From: Arthrobacter rhombi
Lineage (GTDB): Bacteria > Actinomycetota > Actinomycetes > Actinomycetales > Micrococcaceae
DNA length: 64,000 nucleotides
Direction of reading: 5' to 3'
NCBI RefSeq assembly: GCF_900163545.1
Contig: NZ_FUHW01000052.1
Span: forward strand, 62,001 to 126,000
The translations under genes were made by a program, and so were the position numbers. The first letter of the stretch is position 1, and every line of letters begins with the position of its first letter. The notes under the pieces are model-generated. The model was not told the origin of the DNA and ran no database searches. It worked only from the letters and a program-made list of their open reading frames with translations. Below are positions 42,266 through 51,693 of the stretch, piece by piece.

Positions 42266-43543
42266 TCAGGTGGCTACCTCGGCCGAATCACTAGCAGCCT
42301 TGGCGTAACTGGCCCGGGTCGCTGTTGCCGTATGAACCCAACTGAATCCATGGGACCGCTCCACGGCCGTCTTGCCCATGTGTGCGATCTCCGTCCGGTG
42401 CGTCGCCGCATGGGTGATGGCCTCGGCCCAGCTCTCGGCCGAGAGGTCGGGGACGAGGACCCCGGTGGAACCATCGGCGACACTATGACGCAAACCACCG
42501 ACGTCATGAGCCAACACCGGGGTGCCGCAGGCCTGAGCTTCCATGGCCACCAAGCCAAATGACTCGCTATAGGAAGGCACGGCCACCACATCGGCGGCCC
42601 GGAACCAGGCAGCGAGCTCATGGGCCGGAGAAGGTGGGAGCAGATGGGCGATCTGATGAAGCTGCTCCTCGTCGATCAGCCGCGCCAAGTCCAGGTCCTT
42701 CGAACCACTGCGGGAACCGATGATTGCCAGTTCGACCTCGATATCCGGACGGGTACGGGCCAGCAGCCCGAGGGCCCGCAAAAGGACTTGGGGACCCTTG
42801 AGTTTCTGGATACGTCCAGCAAAGACCAGACGCAATGGATCGATGGCTGGACCCGGAGTATGTCCTGCCTCGGCGATCCACATCTGCGGGCCTGCGGGAT
42901 GGAACGTCGACAGATTCACGCCCGGAACCACGAGGTCGATACGGGCACGTTCGGCACCGTAGTCGTTGACCAACTCATCAGCCTCGGCCCGGCTATTGGC
43001 CGTCAGGCGCGTGGCCTGACGGGCCAAGAGGGTCTCTGCCTCAACCCGGCTGTCCGTTTCCTCGGCATCTTGCTGGAGCCGGCGTTTGACCTTGGCCAAG
43101 GTGTGCATGGTGTGCACCAAAGGCACCTCCCAACGCTCCGCCAGTTCCAGCCCGACGAGGCCTGACATCCAATAGTGGCTGTGGATGATGTCGAAGGGGC
43201 CATAGTCCCCGTCGGCGATCGACGCGGTGATCTCCGGCAGGTAGGCCGGCAGGCCCTCCTTGGCCACCGGCCCATCGGGGCCCGCCGGAATATGGTGGAC
43301 GGTCACCCGCTCGTTCAAGAAAACCGGTGGGGTGTTCCGGGGGCCCCGGGTGAAGATCTCCACGATCAGCCCGGCGGCTGCCATGGCTTGCGCGACCTCA
43401 CGGACGTACACGTTCATCCCACCGGCATCACCCGAACCCGGCTGGTCCAACGGAGAAGTATGGAGGCAGAGCATGGCCACGCGCAGTGGATGCGATGTCG
43501 CGGCTGCCGGTGAAGGGGCGGCCGTGTCGGTGGCGTGCGTCAT
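42266..43543 (-). CDS. mshA: D-inositol-3-phosphate glycosyltransferase MshA
   Basis: MshA transfers N-acetylglucosamine from UDP-GlcNAc to inositol-3-phosphate, the first step of mycothiol synthesis. The 425-residue GT4 enzyme shows GSGDAGGMNVYVRE (acceptor site), HSHYWMSGLVGLEL, VVPGVNLSTFHP, the GRIQKLKGPQVLL donor loop and SYSESFGLVAMEAQACGTP. These are specific for MshA. The ATG at 43543 has AGGA upstream; the longer frame to 43618 overlaps the preceding gene. The mshC gene, acting later in the same pathway, is 5 kb away. Confidence 0.95.
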   Translation of the reverse strand: MTHATDTAAPSPAAATSHPLRVAMLCLHTSPLDQPGSGDAGGMNVYVREVAQAMAAAGLIVEIFTRGPRNTPPVFLNERVTVHHIPAGPDGPVAKEGLPAYLPEITASIADGDYGPFDIIHSHYWMSGLVGLELAERWEVPLVHTMHTLAKVKRRLQQDAEETDSRVEAETLLARQATRLTANSRAEADELVNDYGAERARIDLVVPGVNLSTFHPAGPQMWIAEAGHTPGPAIDPLRLVFAGRIQKLKGPQVLLRALGLLARTRPDIEVELAIIGSRSGSKDLDLARLIDEEQLHQIAHLLPPSPAHELAAWFRAADVVAVPSYSESFGLVAMEAQACGTPVLAHDVGGLRHSVADGSTGVLVPDLSAESWAEAITHAATHRTEIAHMGKTAVERSHGFSWVHTATATRASYAKAASDSAEVAT

Positions 43544-43617
43544 GGAGGTCCTGGAAGAGAGCAATGGAGAGTGGCCGGGCGTTCCCTTGAAGAGTAGTCC
43601 GAACCGTCGGCCGGGCA

Positions 43618-45300
43618 CTACTTTTGGCTGTCGTCGGCGTCCTGGGCACTCTCGATCTTCAGAACTGCTGCCTTCACGAGGGCCTCAATATCAGCCGGTG
43701 TCGTGTCTTCATCGATCTTCTGCGGGAACCAATCACCGCAGTGGTCGACCACATCGTGGACTGAAAGAGGCGGTTTCAACTCCTCGGTCTGGGGATTTTC
43801 GGCAGCGCTAAGGTGCGCGTCCAAGGCCCCTTGTAGGAAGCCCAGCTCGACGTCGTTCAACAGGCGGGACTTACGAGGCTTCGGATGGCCTTCATGAGCC
43901 TCAGTCGCCTCAAGGTCCTCGTTGGTGTAGGCGAGGCAGAGCTGGCTGAGGGTCGGCGGAACCGTGGTTCCTGGATCCGGGGTAGGCGTCGGCTTGTCCG
44001 GGGTGGGAGTCGGAGTGGGCGTTGGTTGAGGCGGCAGGGTGTTCGGCGGTGTGGGTTTCGTCGTGGGTTTCTTAGTCGGCGCCGGGGACTGGACCGGGCC
44101 TGCGGGCGGGGTGGTCTTCGGGGGAGCCGCGGTGCTCGGCGCCGCAGCACTCGGCGTGGTGGGCGTCTGCGCAGGTTTCTTGTCCTTCTGCTGGGGAGGC
44201 TCGGGATCCTTCGTCACCTGCGACGGTGTGGGTGCCGTGGATGGCGTGGGCCTGGCCGTTGCCATGGGCTTCGGCGTCCTCGGGGCTTTCGGCGCGGGTC
44301 CGGCAGCGGTAGGGGTCTTCGAAGCGGCAGCGGTGGAGGGCTGAGCATTCTGACGTACGGGGGGTGGTGGGGTGGAGCCTGAAGCTGTCGTGTTCGTTGA
44401 CGGACGGGGCGAGGGAGCCGGGGAGAGGCGGCTTTGGGCGATCTGGCGCAGTTCCTGTCCGGAAACCGGACGTTTCTGACCCGGCAGCAAGGGGAGATAC
44501 TTTGCCGGGTCGACCCATTTGCCGTTGAGGTAGACCTCAAAGTGCACGTGACAACCCGTGGAGTTCCCCGTCGTGCCGGAGAGAGCCAAAAGGTCACCCT
44601 GCTGCACACGCTCACCCTTGCTGGCCACCAGCAACGAATTGTGGCTATAGGCGGTTTCGACGCCGCTTCCGTGATCGACGCGGACTCGTTGACCCGAATG
44701 TCCGGCCCACGCCGATTGGACGACCCGACCAGCCGCCGCCGCCCTGACCGGGGTGCCGCACGCGACACCGTAGTCCTGACCAATGTGGATATAGGATCCG
44801 GGGCCTGTGGGATTCAAACGCCAGCCGAAGCCACTGGTGATCCGGGTGCTTTCCACCGGTGCGGAGAGGGTCAGGCCACCGGGCAGCAACCCTGTGGGGC
44901 CGGTGGTGACGTGGTCCACGCCGCGGCGTGAAGGAATGCCCTCCCCATCGGCAGGACTGCCGTCGGGGCTGACGCTAGAAGTGATTTCCGGCTGGTAGCC
45001 CGGGGACCACTCCATGCCGGCACTGCCGGAACCTGCGGTTGGATCCCGCAATGGGGACGTTCCGGCGACCATCGCGAAAACGGGCTGCACGGAACTGCTG
45101 GGTTGAGCGTCCGAAGAAGGGGAACTGGTCGGAGGCAGCGCAGCGTTCGGTGCTGGAAGGCTGCCAGCAGCGGGTGCGGTGCCGAGGAGAAGGGCCCCAG
45201 CTGTGGCCAGACCCAGCCACTTAACCAGGGAACGTTTGACGGTAGAACGTCGCGGGGCGTGGTGATGCTCTGGCTGGTGCTCGTGCACCCGTGCACCCAT
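43618..45300 (-). CDS. M23 family peptidoglycan hydrolase with proline-rich linker
   Basis: This 560-residue secreted protein has a signal peptide (about residues 22-48, KRSLVKWLGLATAGALLLGTAPAAGS), then an M23 LytM-type peptidase at about residues 150-265 with zinc ligands H172 and D176 (HIGQD) and H251/H253 (HVHFE). A long linker of about 190 residues rich in proline, threonine, alanine and lysine follows (about 285-470). A distinct C-terminal domain of about 90 residues, with two cysteines (LCLAYTNED, DHCGDWF), ends the chain. It probably cleaves cell-wall cross-links; all four ligands are present. The ATG at 45300 has GGGGGA upstream. Confidence 0.92.
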   Translation of the reverse strand: MGARVHEHQPEHHHAPRRSTVKRSLVKWLGLATAGALLLGTAPAAGSLPAPNAALPPTSSPSSDAQPSSSVQPVFAMVAGTSPLRDPTAGSGSAGMEWSPGYQPEITSSVSPDGSPADGEGIPSRRGVDHVTTGPTGLLPGGLTLSAPVESTRITSGFGWRLNPTGPGSYIHIGQDYGVACGTPVRAAAAGRVVQSAWAGHSGQRVRVDHGSGVETAYSHNSLLVASKGERVQQGDLLALSGTTGNSTGCHVHFEVYLNGKWVDPAKYLPLLPGQKRPVSGQELRQIAQSRLSPAPSPRPSTNTTASGSTPPPPVRQNAQPSTAAASKTPTAAGPAPKAPRTPKPMATARPTPSTAPTPSQVTKDPEPPQQKDKKPAQTPTTPSAAAPSTAAPPKTTPPAGPVQSPAPTKKPTTKPTPPNTLPPQPTPTPTPTPDKPTPTPDPGTTVPPTLSQLCLAYTNEDLEATEAHEGHPKPRKSRLLNDVELGFLQGALDAHLSAAENPQTEELKPPLSVHDVVDHCGDWFPQKIDEDTTPADIEALVKAAVLKIESAQDADDSQK

Positions 45301-45481
45301 GTTTCCCCCGAGTGGTTGGCCCCGTTGCCCACATCGCGACACCCATCTCTCGCGCGGAGCGTGGTGGACCTTAGGCTACCCCTGCGCGTGGGTTTGGACC
45401 AGAGGTCCGAGAAGCCCGAGAAAAAGCCCGGATCCTGGAAGTGGCCGGACGGCGACGTCGAGCACCTTGTTCCTGGGCATG

Positions 45482-45507
45482 AAAAAAGCCCCGGAATTCC
45501 GGGGCTT
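45482..45507 (-). terminator. Rho-independent terminator after tRNA-Leu
   Basis: On the minus strand an 8-bp stem (45506-45499 with 45494-45487), centred on AATT, is followed by a run of six T residues (45487-45482). It lies seven bases after the tRNA and is a textbook terminator. Confidence 0.88.
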
Positions 45508-45513
45508 ATTTCG

Positions 45514-45598
45514 TGCGCGGAGGGGGACTTGAACCCCCACCCACTATACGTGGACTAGCACCTCAAGCTAGCGCGTCTGCCTATTCCGCCACCCGCGC
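45514..45598 (-). tRNA. tRNA-Leu (GAG anticodon)
   Basis: Read on the minus strand, the 85-base gene folds into a class II tRNA. The acceptor stem is GCGCGGG paired with the 3' end before A73, the D-arm contains GGCGGAATAGGCAGACGC, and the anticodon stem CTAGC/GCTAG frames a 7-base loop TTGAGGT, giving anticodon GAG (CUC/CUU leucine codons). The long variable arm and the T-loop GGTTCAAGTCC are typical of leucine tRNA. CCA is not encoded. Confidence 0.97.
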
Positions 45599-45757
45599 AG
45601 GTGGTGCGATGCGACCGGTTCGGAAGACTCGTTGGACTTCCTGCCCGGCGAAAGCAGCGAGTAAGACTCTAACATGTCGGTGGGGCAGTTCCCAATTCAA
45701 CCCTCTTTGCTTGGGTGACTAGGCTGGGACCACCCGAACAACCCGGAAGGTCAGGTC

Positions 45758-47086
45758 ATGACTGAGCTAGGAAACCATGGTGCTGCAGGCATCACGGCAG
45801 CCGACGAAGTCGAAGAAATTTGCCGGACGTTGATCCGTTTCGACACCAGCAACTTCGGCGGCAACGAGGCCCGCCCCGAACGGCCCGCAGCCGAGTATGC
45901 CGCCGAGTTGATGGCCGGGGGAGGACTTGACCCGAAAATCTATGAATCCTCCCCGGGCCGGGCGAGCGTCGTGGCACGGATGGAAGGCCAAGATTCCTCA
46001 CTGCCGGCGCTCGTGGTCCACGGCCACCTCGATGTGGTCCCCGCGCAGGCCGAGGACTGGAGCGTGGATCCCTTTGCTGCCGAGGTCAAGGACGGGCTGA
46101 TCTGGGGCCGTGGAGCCGTGGACATGAAGGACATGGACGCCATGATCCTGGCCGTGCAGCGACAGATGCACCGTGAAGGGGTGAAACCCAAACGCGATAT
46201 CATCTTCGCCTATTTCGCCGACGAGGAAGCCGGCGGGACGTACGGGGCCGGATGGATGGTCGAGAACCACCCTGAGGTCTTCGCCGGCGCGGGTGAGGCC
46301 ATCAGCGAAGTGGGCGGCTTCTCCTCAACCGTCGGTGGGCGACGAGCCTATTTCCTGCAGACGGCAGAAAAGGGTCTGCACTGGCTCACGATGCATGCCG
46401 GTGGCCGAGCAGGGCATGGTTCGCAGATCAACGACGAAAACGCGGTGACCCGGCTGGCCGGAGCCATCAGCCGCATCGGTGGATACGAGTGGCCGATCGA
46501 ATACACCAAGACGACACGGGCGCTGATGGAAGGGGTCTCCGAACTCACCGGCATCGAATTCGAGGAACAGAACCCGGGCCCGTTGCTGGACGCCCTGGGC
46601 AATGTTTCCCGATTCGTTGGCGCCACCTTGCAAAACACCTCGAACCCGACGGCCCTGAAATCCGGGTATAAGCACAACGTCATCCCCGGTGCCGCCGAGG
46701 CGTTTCTCGATTGTCGGACCCTGCCCGGACGCGATGAATTGCTGTACGAAACCCTGCGAGAACTAGCAGGTGCCGGCGTGGATTTCTCCACCGAGCATTC
46801 CGATACGTCCTTGGAGGTCCCCTTCTCGGGGACGTTGGTGGACAATATGGTCGCTTCGATCTCGGCCGAAGACCCGGGGTCGGTGGTGTTGCCGTATATG
46901 CTCTCCGGCGGCACCGATAACAAGTCGCTTTCCCGGCTAGGAATCACCGGCTACGGATTTGCGCCGCTGCAGCTCCCCGACGACCTGGACTTCACCAGCA
47001 TGTTCCATGGCGTGGACGAACGAGTTCCGGTGGAGGCCTTGAAGTTCGGTACTCGGGTCCTCTCCCGGCTGCTGCGCACCTACTGA
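45758..47086 (+). CDS. M20 family dipeptidase/deacylase (ArgE/DapE/CPG2 type)
   Basis: The 442-residue cytoplasmic zinc hydrolase has all metal-binding motifs: VVHGHLDVVP (His, Asp), WGRGAVDMKDM (bridging Asp), the general base and ligand in FADEEAGGTYG, and a late histidine in SMFHGVDERVPVE. The dimerisation domain in the middle begins near GLHWLTMHAGGRAGHGSQ. Members cleave dipeptides, N-acyl amino acids or related amides, and the substrate is not evident. The start ATG is preceded by GGAAGG. A DUF5703 gene follows on the opposite strand, a pairing common in actinobacteria as I recall. Confidence 0.92.
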   Translation: MTELGNHGAAGITAADEVEEICRTLIRFDTSNFGGNEARPERPAAEYAAELMAGGGLDPKIYESSPGRASVVARMEGQDSSLPALVVHGHLDVVPAQAEDWSVDPFAAEVKDGLIWGRGAVDMKDMDAMILAVQRQMHREGVKPKRDIIFAYFADEEAGGTYGAGWMVENHPEVFAGAGEAISEVGGFSSTVGGRRAYFLQTAEKGLHWLTMHAGGRAGHGSQINDENAVTRLAGAISRIGGYEWPIEYTKTTRALMEGVSELTGIEFEEQNPGPLLDALGNVSRFVGATLQNTSNPTALKSGYKHNVIPGAAEAFLDCRTLPGRDELLYETLRELAGAGVDFSTEHSDTSLEVPFSGTLVDNMVASISAEDPGSVVLPYMLSGGTDNKSLSRLGITGYGFAPLQLPDDLDFTSMFHGVDERVPVEALKFGTRVLSRLLRTY

Positions 47087-47162
47087 AGCGCACCACAGCC
47101 CAACAGGTGGCCGGGCTGGGATGGGGGGCAGGGAACCCGTCCCGGCCCCACCGCGAAGGTTC

Positions 47163-47408
47163 TCAGCTAGGGAAGGTGTCCAAGGTGCTGGCCACCCGCA
47201 TCACGCGGCGACGCATCCAATAGCGACGCATGCCGCCCATATAGATCCGCGTGGTGCGGAGTTCCCATTTACCGTATTCGGCGTGCTCGACGATTTCGCG
47301 ACGGGCATCGGCGATCGACTGGCCGGGACGAACCGTGAGAACCAGGTATTCGAAGCCCGCCGAGTGGTCGGTGGTCTTCCGGGCTGCAGCTGAGGAGTTT
47401 TTCATCAT
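47163..47408 (-). CDS. DUF5703 family protein
   Basis: The 81-residue protein matches the small actinobacterial DUF5703 family. The segment FEYLVLTVRPGQSIADARREIVEHAEYGKWELRTTRIYMGG, here cited as FEYLVLTVRPGQS and AEYGKWELRTTRIYMGG, is diagnostic, followed by a basic stretch RRYWMRRRVMRV. The function is unknown. Its start has GGAG close upstream. It is divergent from the acidic protein gene at 47450 and convergent with the M20 peptidase gene. Confidence 0.85.
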   Translation of the reverse strand: MMKNSSAAARKTTDHSAGFEYLVLTVRPGQSIADARREIVEHAEYGKWELRTTRIYMGGMRRYWMRRRVMRVASTLDTFPS

Positions 47409-47436
47409 CTTCTCTCCATTCTGCTCGCTCTACGGG

Positions 47437-47442
47437 TAACGT
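47437..47442 (+). promoter_or_regulatory. -10 hexamer of the acidic protein gene, leaderless arrangement
   Basis: TAACGT lies seven bases before the ATG at 47450, with no Shine-Dalgarno sequence. Confidence 0.5.
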
Positions 47443-47449
47443 CTAGACC

Positions 47450-47752
47450 ATGAGCACAGATCCGCGTGTTGCGCTTCAGGCACTGGTTGCCTCGTTTGAA
47501 GAACATCTCTCCGCCGTGGCCTCACGACGGGGCGATGACGACCCCGCGGTGGAGAGCGCCGCCTACCGGATGATGGACGCCTTTGAGGAGTACGAAGACT
47601 CCCTCTACGACACCTATGGCGAAGTCACCCCCTTGGATGTCTACGACGACAGCGACGATGACGACCTCGACGACGATGACGATGACGATGACGACGGTAT
47701 GGATGACTCCGGCGACGGGGAAGACCCCGCGGAGACGGACGACCGTCCCTGA
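47450..47752 (+). CDS. Hypothetical protein with a poly-aspartate tail
   Basis: The 100-residue protein has a helical N-terminal half (residues 1-55, VALQALVASFEEHLSAVASRRG). Its C-terminal tail is almost entirely aspartate with a few serine, glycine and glutamate residues, including a run of nine aspartates in a row. Proteins of this plan occur in actinobacteria next to DUF5703, with unknown function. The low-complexity tail could bind cations or interact with basic proteins. The start is supported by a TAACGT hexamer seven bases upstream. It may be co-transcribed with uppP, but uppP has its own promoter-like hexamer. Confidence 0.7.
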   Translation: MSTDPRVALQALVASFEEHLSAVASRRGDDDPAVESAAYRMMDAFEEYEDSLYDTYGEVTPLDVYDDSDDDDLDDDDDDDDDGMDDSGDGEDPAETDDRP

Positions 47753-47812
47753 TCCAGCGTTCTTCCATGCGGCACGCGCCACATAAGTGGTCCCGGTGCG
47801 CCCGGGGTGAAG

Positions 47813-47818
47813 TAGTGT
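47813..47818 (+). promoter_or_regulatory. -10 hexamer of uppP, leaderless arrangement
   Basis: TAGTGT lies seven bases before the GTG at 47826, with no Shine-Dalgarno sequence, so the mRNA probably starts at the GTG. Confidence 0.5.
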
Positions 47819-47825
47819 TTCACGC

Positions 47826-48650
47826 GTGAATTGGTTTGAAGCGGCCTTTTTGGGCCTGATCCAGGGACTGACCGAGTTCCTTCCTATTTCCTCCAGCGCC
47901 CACCTGCGCATCGTGGGGGAATTCCTGCCCAATGCGGCCGACCCGGGGGCCGCCTTCACCGCGATTACCCAGCTCGGCACGGAAACCGCCGTCGTCATGT
48001 TTTTCTGGCGTGACATCGTGCGGATCATCGGCGCCTGGTTCAAAGCCATCGTCGGAAAAATCCCGCATAGCGACCCCGATGCCCGGATGGGCTGGCTCAT
48101 CATCGTCGGTTCCCTGCCCATTGGTGTGCTGGGGCTGCTCTTCCAAGACGATATCGAGACGACCTTCAGATCACTGTGGCTCGTGGCGACCATGCTCGTG
48201 GTCTTCGGCGTCTTCCTGGCCATTGCCGACCACTACGGCAAGCAGAAACGTGAGCTGAAGGAACTGTCCGTCAAACACGGCATCTACTTCGGTCTAGCGC
48301 AGGCGCTGGCCCTGATCCCCGGCGTCTCCCGCTCGGGCGGAACCATCACCGGCGGTCTCCTCATGGGCTACACCCGTGAAGCAGCGGCCCGCTACTCCTT
48401 CCTGCTGGCCATCCCGGCAGTCTTCGCCTCCGGCTTGTTCCAGGCCTTCAAAAGCTTCGGCGAACCCAGCGTCTACTCCGGCGGGGAAACGATCCTGGCC
48501 ACCGTCATCGCCTTCGCCGTCGGATTTGTGATCATCGGCTGGTTCCTGAAATACGTTTCCACCCACAGCTACAGTGTCTTCGTGTGGTACCGGATCGCTT
48601 TGGGTCTGGTGCTGTTCGTCCTCCTGGGTTTCAACGTCATCAACGCCTGA
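47826..48650 (+). CDS. uppP: Undecaprenyl-diphosphatase UppP (BacA)
   Basis: UppP recycles undecaprenyl pyrophosphate to the lipid carrier used in cell-wall synthesis. The 274-residue membrane protein has about seven helices and both active-site segments: [19 protein letters not shown] near the N-terminus and [17 protein letters not shown] in the middle. These contain the conserved glutamate, serine and arginine residues. Such proteins also give bacitracin tolerance. The start GTG is supported by the hexamer at 47813. MshC follows 40 bases later on the same strand. Confidence 0.96.
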   Translation: MNWFEAAFLGLIQGLTEFLPISSSAHLRIVGEFLPNAADPGAAFTAITQLGTETAVVMFFWRDIVRIIGAWFKAIVGKIPHSDPDARMGWLIIVGSLPIGVLGLLFQDDIETTFRSLWLVATMLVVFGVFLAIADHYGKQKRELKELSVKHGIYFGLAQALALIPGVSRSGGTITGGLLMGYTREAAARYSFLLAIPAVFASGLFQAFKSFGEPSVYSGGETILATVIAFAVGFVIIGWFLKYVSTHSYSVFVWYRIALGLVLFVLLGFNVINA

Positions 48651-48690
48651 TTCCCCCATCCATACCCCGCTTTCGAAAGGCCGATCCTTC

Positions 48691-49950
48691 GTGCACGCAT
48701 GGCCCGCGCCCAGTATTCCCACCCTCCAGGCAACCCCTCCACCGTTGCGGATCTTTGACTCCTCGACACGAGAACTCGTGTCCCCTGACACGAAGAAGCA
48801 GGCAGGGATGTACGTCTGCGGGATCACACCCTACGACGCCACCCATATGGGGCACGCCGCCACCTATGTGGCCTTCGACCTGCTCAACCGCTTCTGGCGG
48901 GACGCCGGGTTGGAGGTCACCTACGTACAAAACGTCACCGACGTCGACGACCCGCTGCTTGAACGCGCCACCGAAACCGGCGTCGACTGGATGGACTTGG
49001 CCGCAGGGCAGACCGACCTGTTCCGCGCCGACATGGAGTCGCTGAACGTCATCCCCCCCGAACACTATGTTGGTGCCGTCGAATCGGTCTCCTGGATCGT
49101 GCCGGTCGTGGAGAACCTGCTCACGGCAGGGCTGGCGTACCGGGTGCCCGGTGCCGGGGATGAGCCCGACGGCGATATCTACTTCGACTCCGACGCCGCC
49201 GCCTCGGACGTCTGGCGGCTGGGCTCAGTGAGCGGGTACGACCAGGAGACCATGGCCACGTTCTTCGCAGAACGTGGCGGTGATCCCGAACGAGCCGGTA
49301 AGAAGAACACGCTGGACCCCCTGCTGTGGCGGATGCGCCGCCCCGACGAACCCTTCTGGGACGGGGCCAGCCTCGGTGAAGGCCGCCCCGGCTGGCATAT
49401 CGAATGTTCGGTGATCGCCCGGCGTTTCCTGCCGGCCCCGTTCACCGTCCAAGGGGGCGGAACCGACCTGATCTTCCCGCACCACGAATTCTCGGCAGGC
49501 CATGCCACGGCCGGGGACGGCAAACCGTTGGCCGAACACTATGTCCATACCGGAATGGTGGGCCTGGACGGCGAAAAAATGAGCAAATCCTTGGGCAATC
49601 TGGTGTTGGTCTCCAAATTGCGCGCCGCAGGGGAGAACCCCATGGCCGTTCGCGCCGTCCTGGTGGGCCAGCACTACCGCTCCGATTGGGAGTGGACCGA
49701 GGAACTGCTGGACGAAGCGAAGAACCGCCTGGTTGCCTGGCGGGCCCGGGCTGCCGGTACGACGCCGGAACGTGCTGAGGCACTCGTGTCACAGCTGCGT
49801 AGCCACCTGGCCGACGACCTGGATTCGCCCTCGGCATTAAAGGCCCTCGACGAGTGGGCGTCCGAAGGCCCCGGAAACGATCCGACAGCTCAGGGAAGCG
49901 CCACGGTCCTGGCCGCCTTGGATGCGCTGTTGGGCTTGAAGCTGGCCTAG
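48691..49950 (+). CDS. mshC: MshC, cysteine:1-D-myo-inosityl-glucosamine ligase
   Basis: MshC joins cysteine to the GlcN-inositol precursor of mycothiol using ATP. The 419-residue protein is a close relative of cysteinyl-tRNA synthetase, with the zinc and HIGH-type region [19 protein letters not shown], the WHIECSVIA zinc site and the KMSKS motif in [10 protein letters not shown], but it lacks the tRNA-binding C-terminus. The length and the GITPYDATH signature favour MshC over CysS. The GTG at 48691 is chosen because GAAAGG precedes it and it fits the family N-terminus (SIPTLQ, then [10 protein letters not shown]); the frame from 48574 overlaps uppP. Confidence 0.95.
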   Translation: MHAWPAPSIPTLQATPPPLRIFDSSTRELVSPDTKKQAGMYVCGITPYDATHMGHAATYVAFDLLNRFWRDAGLEVTYVQNVTDVDDPLLERATETGVDWMDLAAGQTDLFRADMESLNVIPPEHYVGAVESVSWIVPVVENLLTAGLAYRVPGAGDEPDGDIYFDSDAAASDVWRLGSVSGYDQETMATFFAERGGDPERAGKKNTLDPLLWRMRRPDEPFWDGASLGEGRPGWHIECSVIARRFLPAPFTVQGGGTDLIFPHHEFSAGHATAGDGKPLAEHYVHTGMVGLDGEKMSKSLGNLVLVSKLRAAGENPMAVRAVLVGQHYRSDWEWTEELLDEAKNRLVAWRARAAGTTPERAEALVSQLRSHLADDLDSPSALKALDEWASEGPGNDPTAQGSATVLAALDALLGLKLA

Positions 49951-49998
49951 CAGCAGGCCTGGTGCGCGGGGCTTCGGGCCCTGCGCGCAGATGAAACG

Positions 49999-50901
49999 CT
50001 AGCCGTCAGTGCCGCCGTCGCGCCGTTTCAAATAACGTTCAAATTCCCGGGCTATCGACTCACCGCTGGCTTCGGGCAGCTTGGTCGCGTCCTGTGACTC
50101 CTCGAGTTGCTGCACATAGGCGGCAACCTCAGGATCCTCCTCGGAGAGCTCATTCACGCCCCGCTGCCAGGCCTCGGCCTCCTCGGTGAGCAGCGTGAGA
50201 TCGAAGGAGGTGTGGAGCACTTCCTCGAGCTGGGTTAATAACGCCAAGGTCGCCTTGGGCGAGGGGGAGTGGCCCACATAGTGGGGGACCGCAGCCCAGA
50301 TCGACAGGGTGGGTAGGCCCGCGGAGTCGGAGGTTTCCGCCAAGACCCCCAGGATCCCTGTCGGGCCCTCATAGGTGGTCCGTTCGGCACCGAGGAGCGC
50401 ACGCAGATGCCCGTCCTCACTGGTGATGCTGGCCGGCAGTGGCCGGGTATGGGGGACATCGGCCAAGAGTGCGCCCACCAGCACCACTGCCTTCACGTTC
50501 TGCAGTTCTGCCTGGGTCAGCAGCTCGGCGGTGAAGGCTTGCCAACGATAGGTCGGTTCCGTCCCGCGCACCAAGAGCAGGTCGACCCCCGTACCGGGGA
50601 TCTGCGCGCGAAACATGCGGGTGCTGGGCCAACGGATCGTGCGTTTGCCTGCGGCATTGCGCCGGACCGACGGGCGGGAATATTGGTAATCGTAGTAGTC
50701 GTCTTCCGAAAGCTCGGCAACCTTCTTTGCCTCGAAGTGCCGGGCCAGGAAGCGTAAGGAATCGCTGGCGGCCTCACCTGCGTCATTCCAGCCGCCGAAG
50801 GCGACCACCATGATGGTGGGCCGCCTGCCGCCGGTTCCCGGACGCGCCTCGGCCGCAATCAGCTCGGTGAGCGAGCCCTGCGATTCATTATTCTCAGCCA
50901 C
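49999..50901 (-). CDS. PAC2 family protein
   Basis: The 300-residue protein belongs to the PAC2 (proteasome-assembly-chaperone-like) family of actinobacteria. The signature PTIMVVAFGGWNDAGEAAS appears at about residues 28-46, followed by RWPSTRMFRAQI and the GALLADVPHTRPLP segment. Its function in bacteria is unproven; the family is named for eukaryotic proteasome assembly chaperones, and this gene lies about 3 kb from the proteasome locus. The GTG start is supported by a TAGGGT hexamer six bases upstream. It is divergent from the HAD gene. Confidence 0.88.
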   Translation of the reverse strand: MAENNESQGSLTELIAAEARPGTGGRRPTIMVVAFGGWNDAGEAASDSLRFLARHFEAKKVAELSEDDYYDYQYSRPSVRRNAAGKRTIRWPSTRMFRAQIPGTGVDLLLVRGTEPTYRWQAFTAELLTQAELQNVKAVVLVGALLADVPHTRPLPASITSEDGHLRALLGAERTTYEGPTGILGVLAETSDSAGLPTLSIWAAVPHYVGHSPSPKATLALLTQLEEVLHTSFDLTLLTEEAEAWQRGVNELSEEDPEVAAYVQQLEESQDATKLPEASGESIAREFERYLKRRDGGTDG

Positions 50902-50907
50902 GCTCTC

Positions 50908-50913
50908 ACCCTA
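50908..50913 (-). promoter_or_regulatory. -10 hexamer of the PAC2 gene, leaderless arrangement
   Basis: On the minus strand, TAGGGT ends six bases before the GTG at 50901. With the HAD hexamer at 50950 this makes a compact 60-base divergent promoter pair. Confidence 0.5.
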
Positions 50914-50949
50914 ACGCGAACGGTGGCCATGGCAACGTGCCCGCCCACG

Positions 50950-50955
50950 TAGAAT
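50950..50955 (+). promoter_or_regulatory. -10 hexamer of the HAD gene, leaderless arrangement
   Basis: TAGAAT lies six bases before the ATG at 50962, with no Shine-Dalgarno sequence. Confidence 0.5.
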
Positions 50956-50961
50956 CGAGGC

Positions 50962-51693
50962 ATGAGTGCCTTCCCCACCCGCGCCCCACGTACCACGAAC
51001 GTTTTCGACGCCCACGACGGGCTACAAGCCGTGCTCTGGGACATGGACGGGACCATCGTCGATACCGAGCCGTATTGGATTGCTGCCGAGAAGGAACTGG
51101 TCCACCGCCACGGTGGCACCTGGAGCGATGAAGAGGCCCAGGCACTGATCGGTCAGGCCCTGCCCACCAGTGCGGCGATCCTCCGTCAGGCCGGCGTCGA
51201 CCTTGAAATCCGCGAGATCATCGACGAAATGACGGCGAGCGTGGTGCGCGGCCTCAGCGAGAACATGGTCTTCCGTCCAGGAGCCCGGGAGCTGTTGGGC
51301 GATCTTCGCGCCCACGGGGTGCCGTGTGCGCTGGTCACCATGTCCGAGGGGCCGATGGCGCAACTCGTCGCCGACTCCCTGCCCTCCGGAACCTTCGAAT
51401 TCTTGATCACCGGGGATATGGTCCCCGCCGGCAAACCCGATCCGGCACCGTATCTCTTGGCCCTGGAGCGGATGGGACAGCACGTTACCTCGCTGCAACG
51501 ACACCGGGCGGTCGCGATCGAGGACTCCGATCCCGGAGTGCGTTCGGCGGCGGCCAGCGGGACACCGACCGTTGCGGTCCCCCATTTTTCGACCCTGCCC
51601 GAGACCGGAAACTGGACGGTCTGGCCGACGCTTGATGGTGTGACCGCCGGAGACTTGGACTCCTTCGTGGCCCCCGCAGGAGACGCCGGATGA
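50962..51693 (+). CDS. HAD family phosphatase
   Basis: The 243-residue protein is a HAD subfamily IA hydrolase: DMDGTIVDTE (nucleophile and acid/base aspartates, about residues 27-36), LVTMSEGPM (motif II), GKPDPAPYLLAL (motif III lysine) and IEDSDPGVRSAAASG (motif IV). The helical cap between motifs I and II marks it as a small-molecule phosphatase, such as those acting on sugar phosphates. It overlaps the M50 peptidase gene by four bases (ATGA). Physiological substrates are not known. Confidence 0.92.
   Translation: MSAFPTRAPRTTNVFDAHDGLQAVLWDMDGTIVDTEPYWIAAEKELVHRHGGTWSDEEAQALIGQALPTSAAILRQAGVDLEIREIIDEMTASVVRGLSENMVFRPGARELLGDLRAHGVPCALVTMSEGPMAQLVADSLPSGTFEFLITGDMVPAGKPDPAPYLLALERMGQHVTSLQRHRAVAIEDSDPGVRSAAASGTPTVAVPHFSTLPETGNWTVWPTLDGVTAGDLDSFVAPAGDAG

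Noticed and set aside
48574..48690. An N-terminal extension of MshC
   Set aside because: It overlaps uppP, has a composition unlike the protein and no ribosome-binding site, whereas the GTG at 48691 fits the family length.
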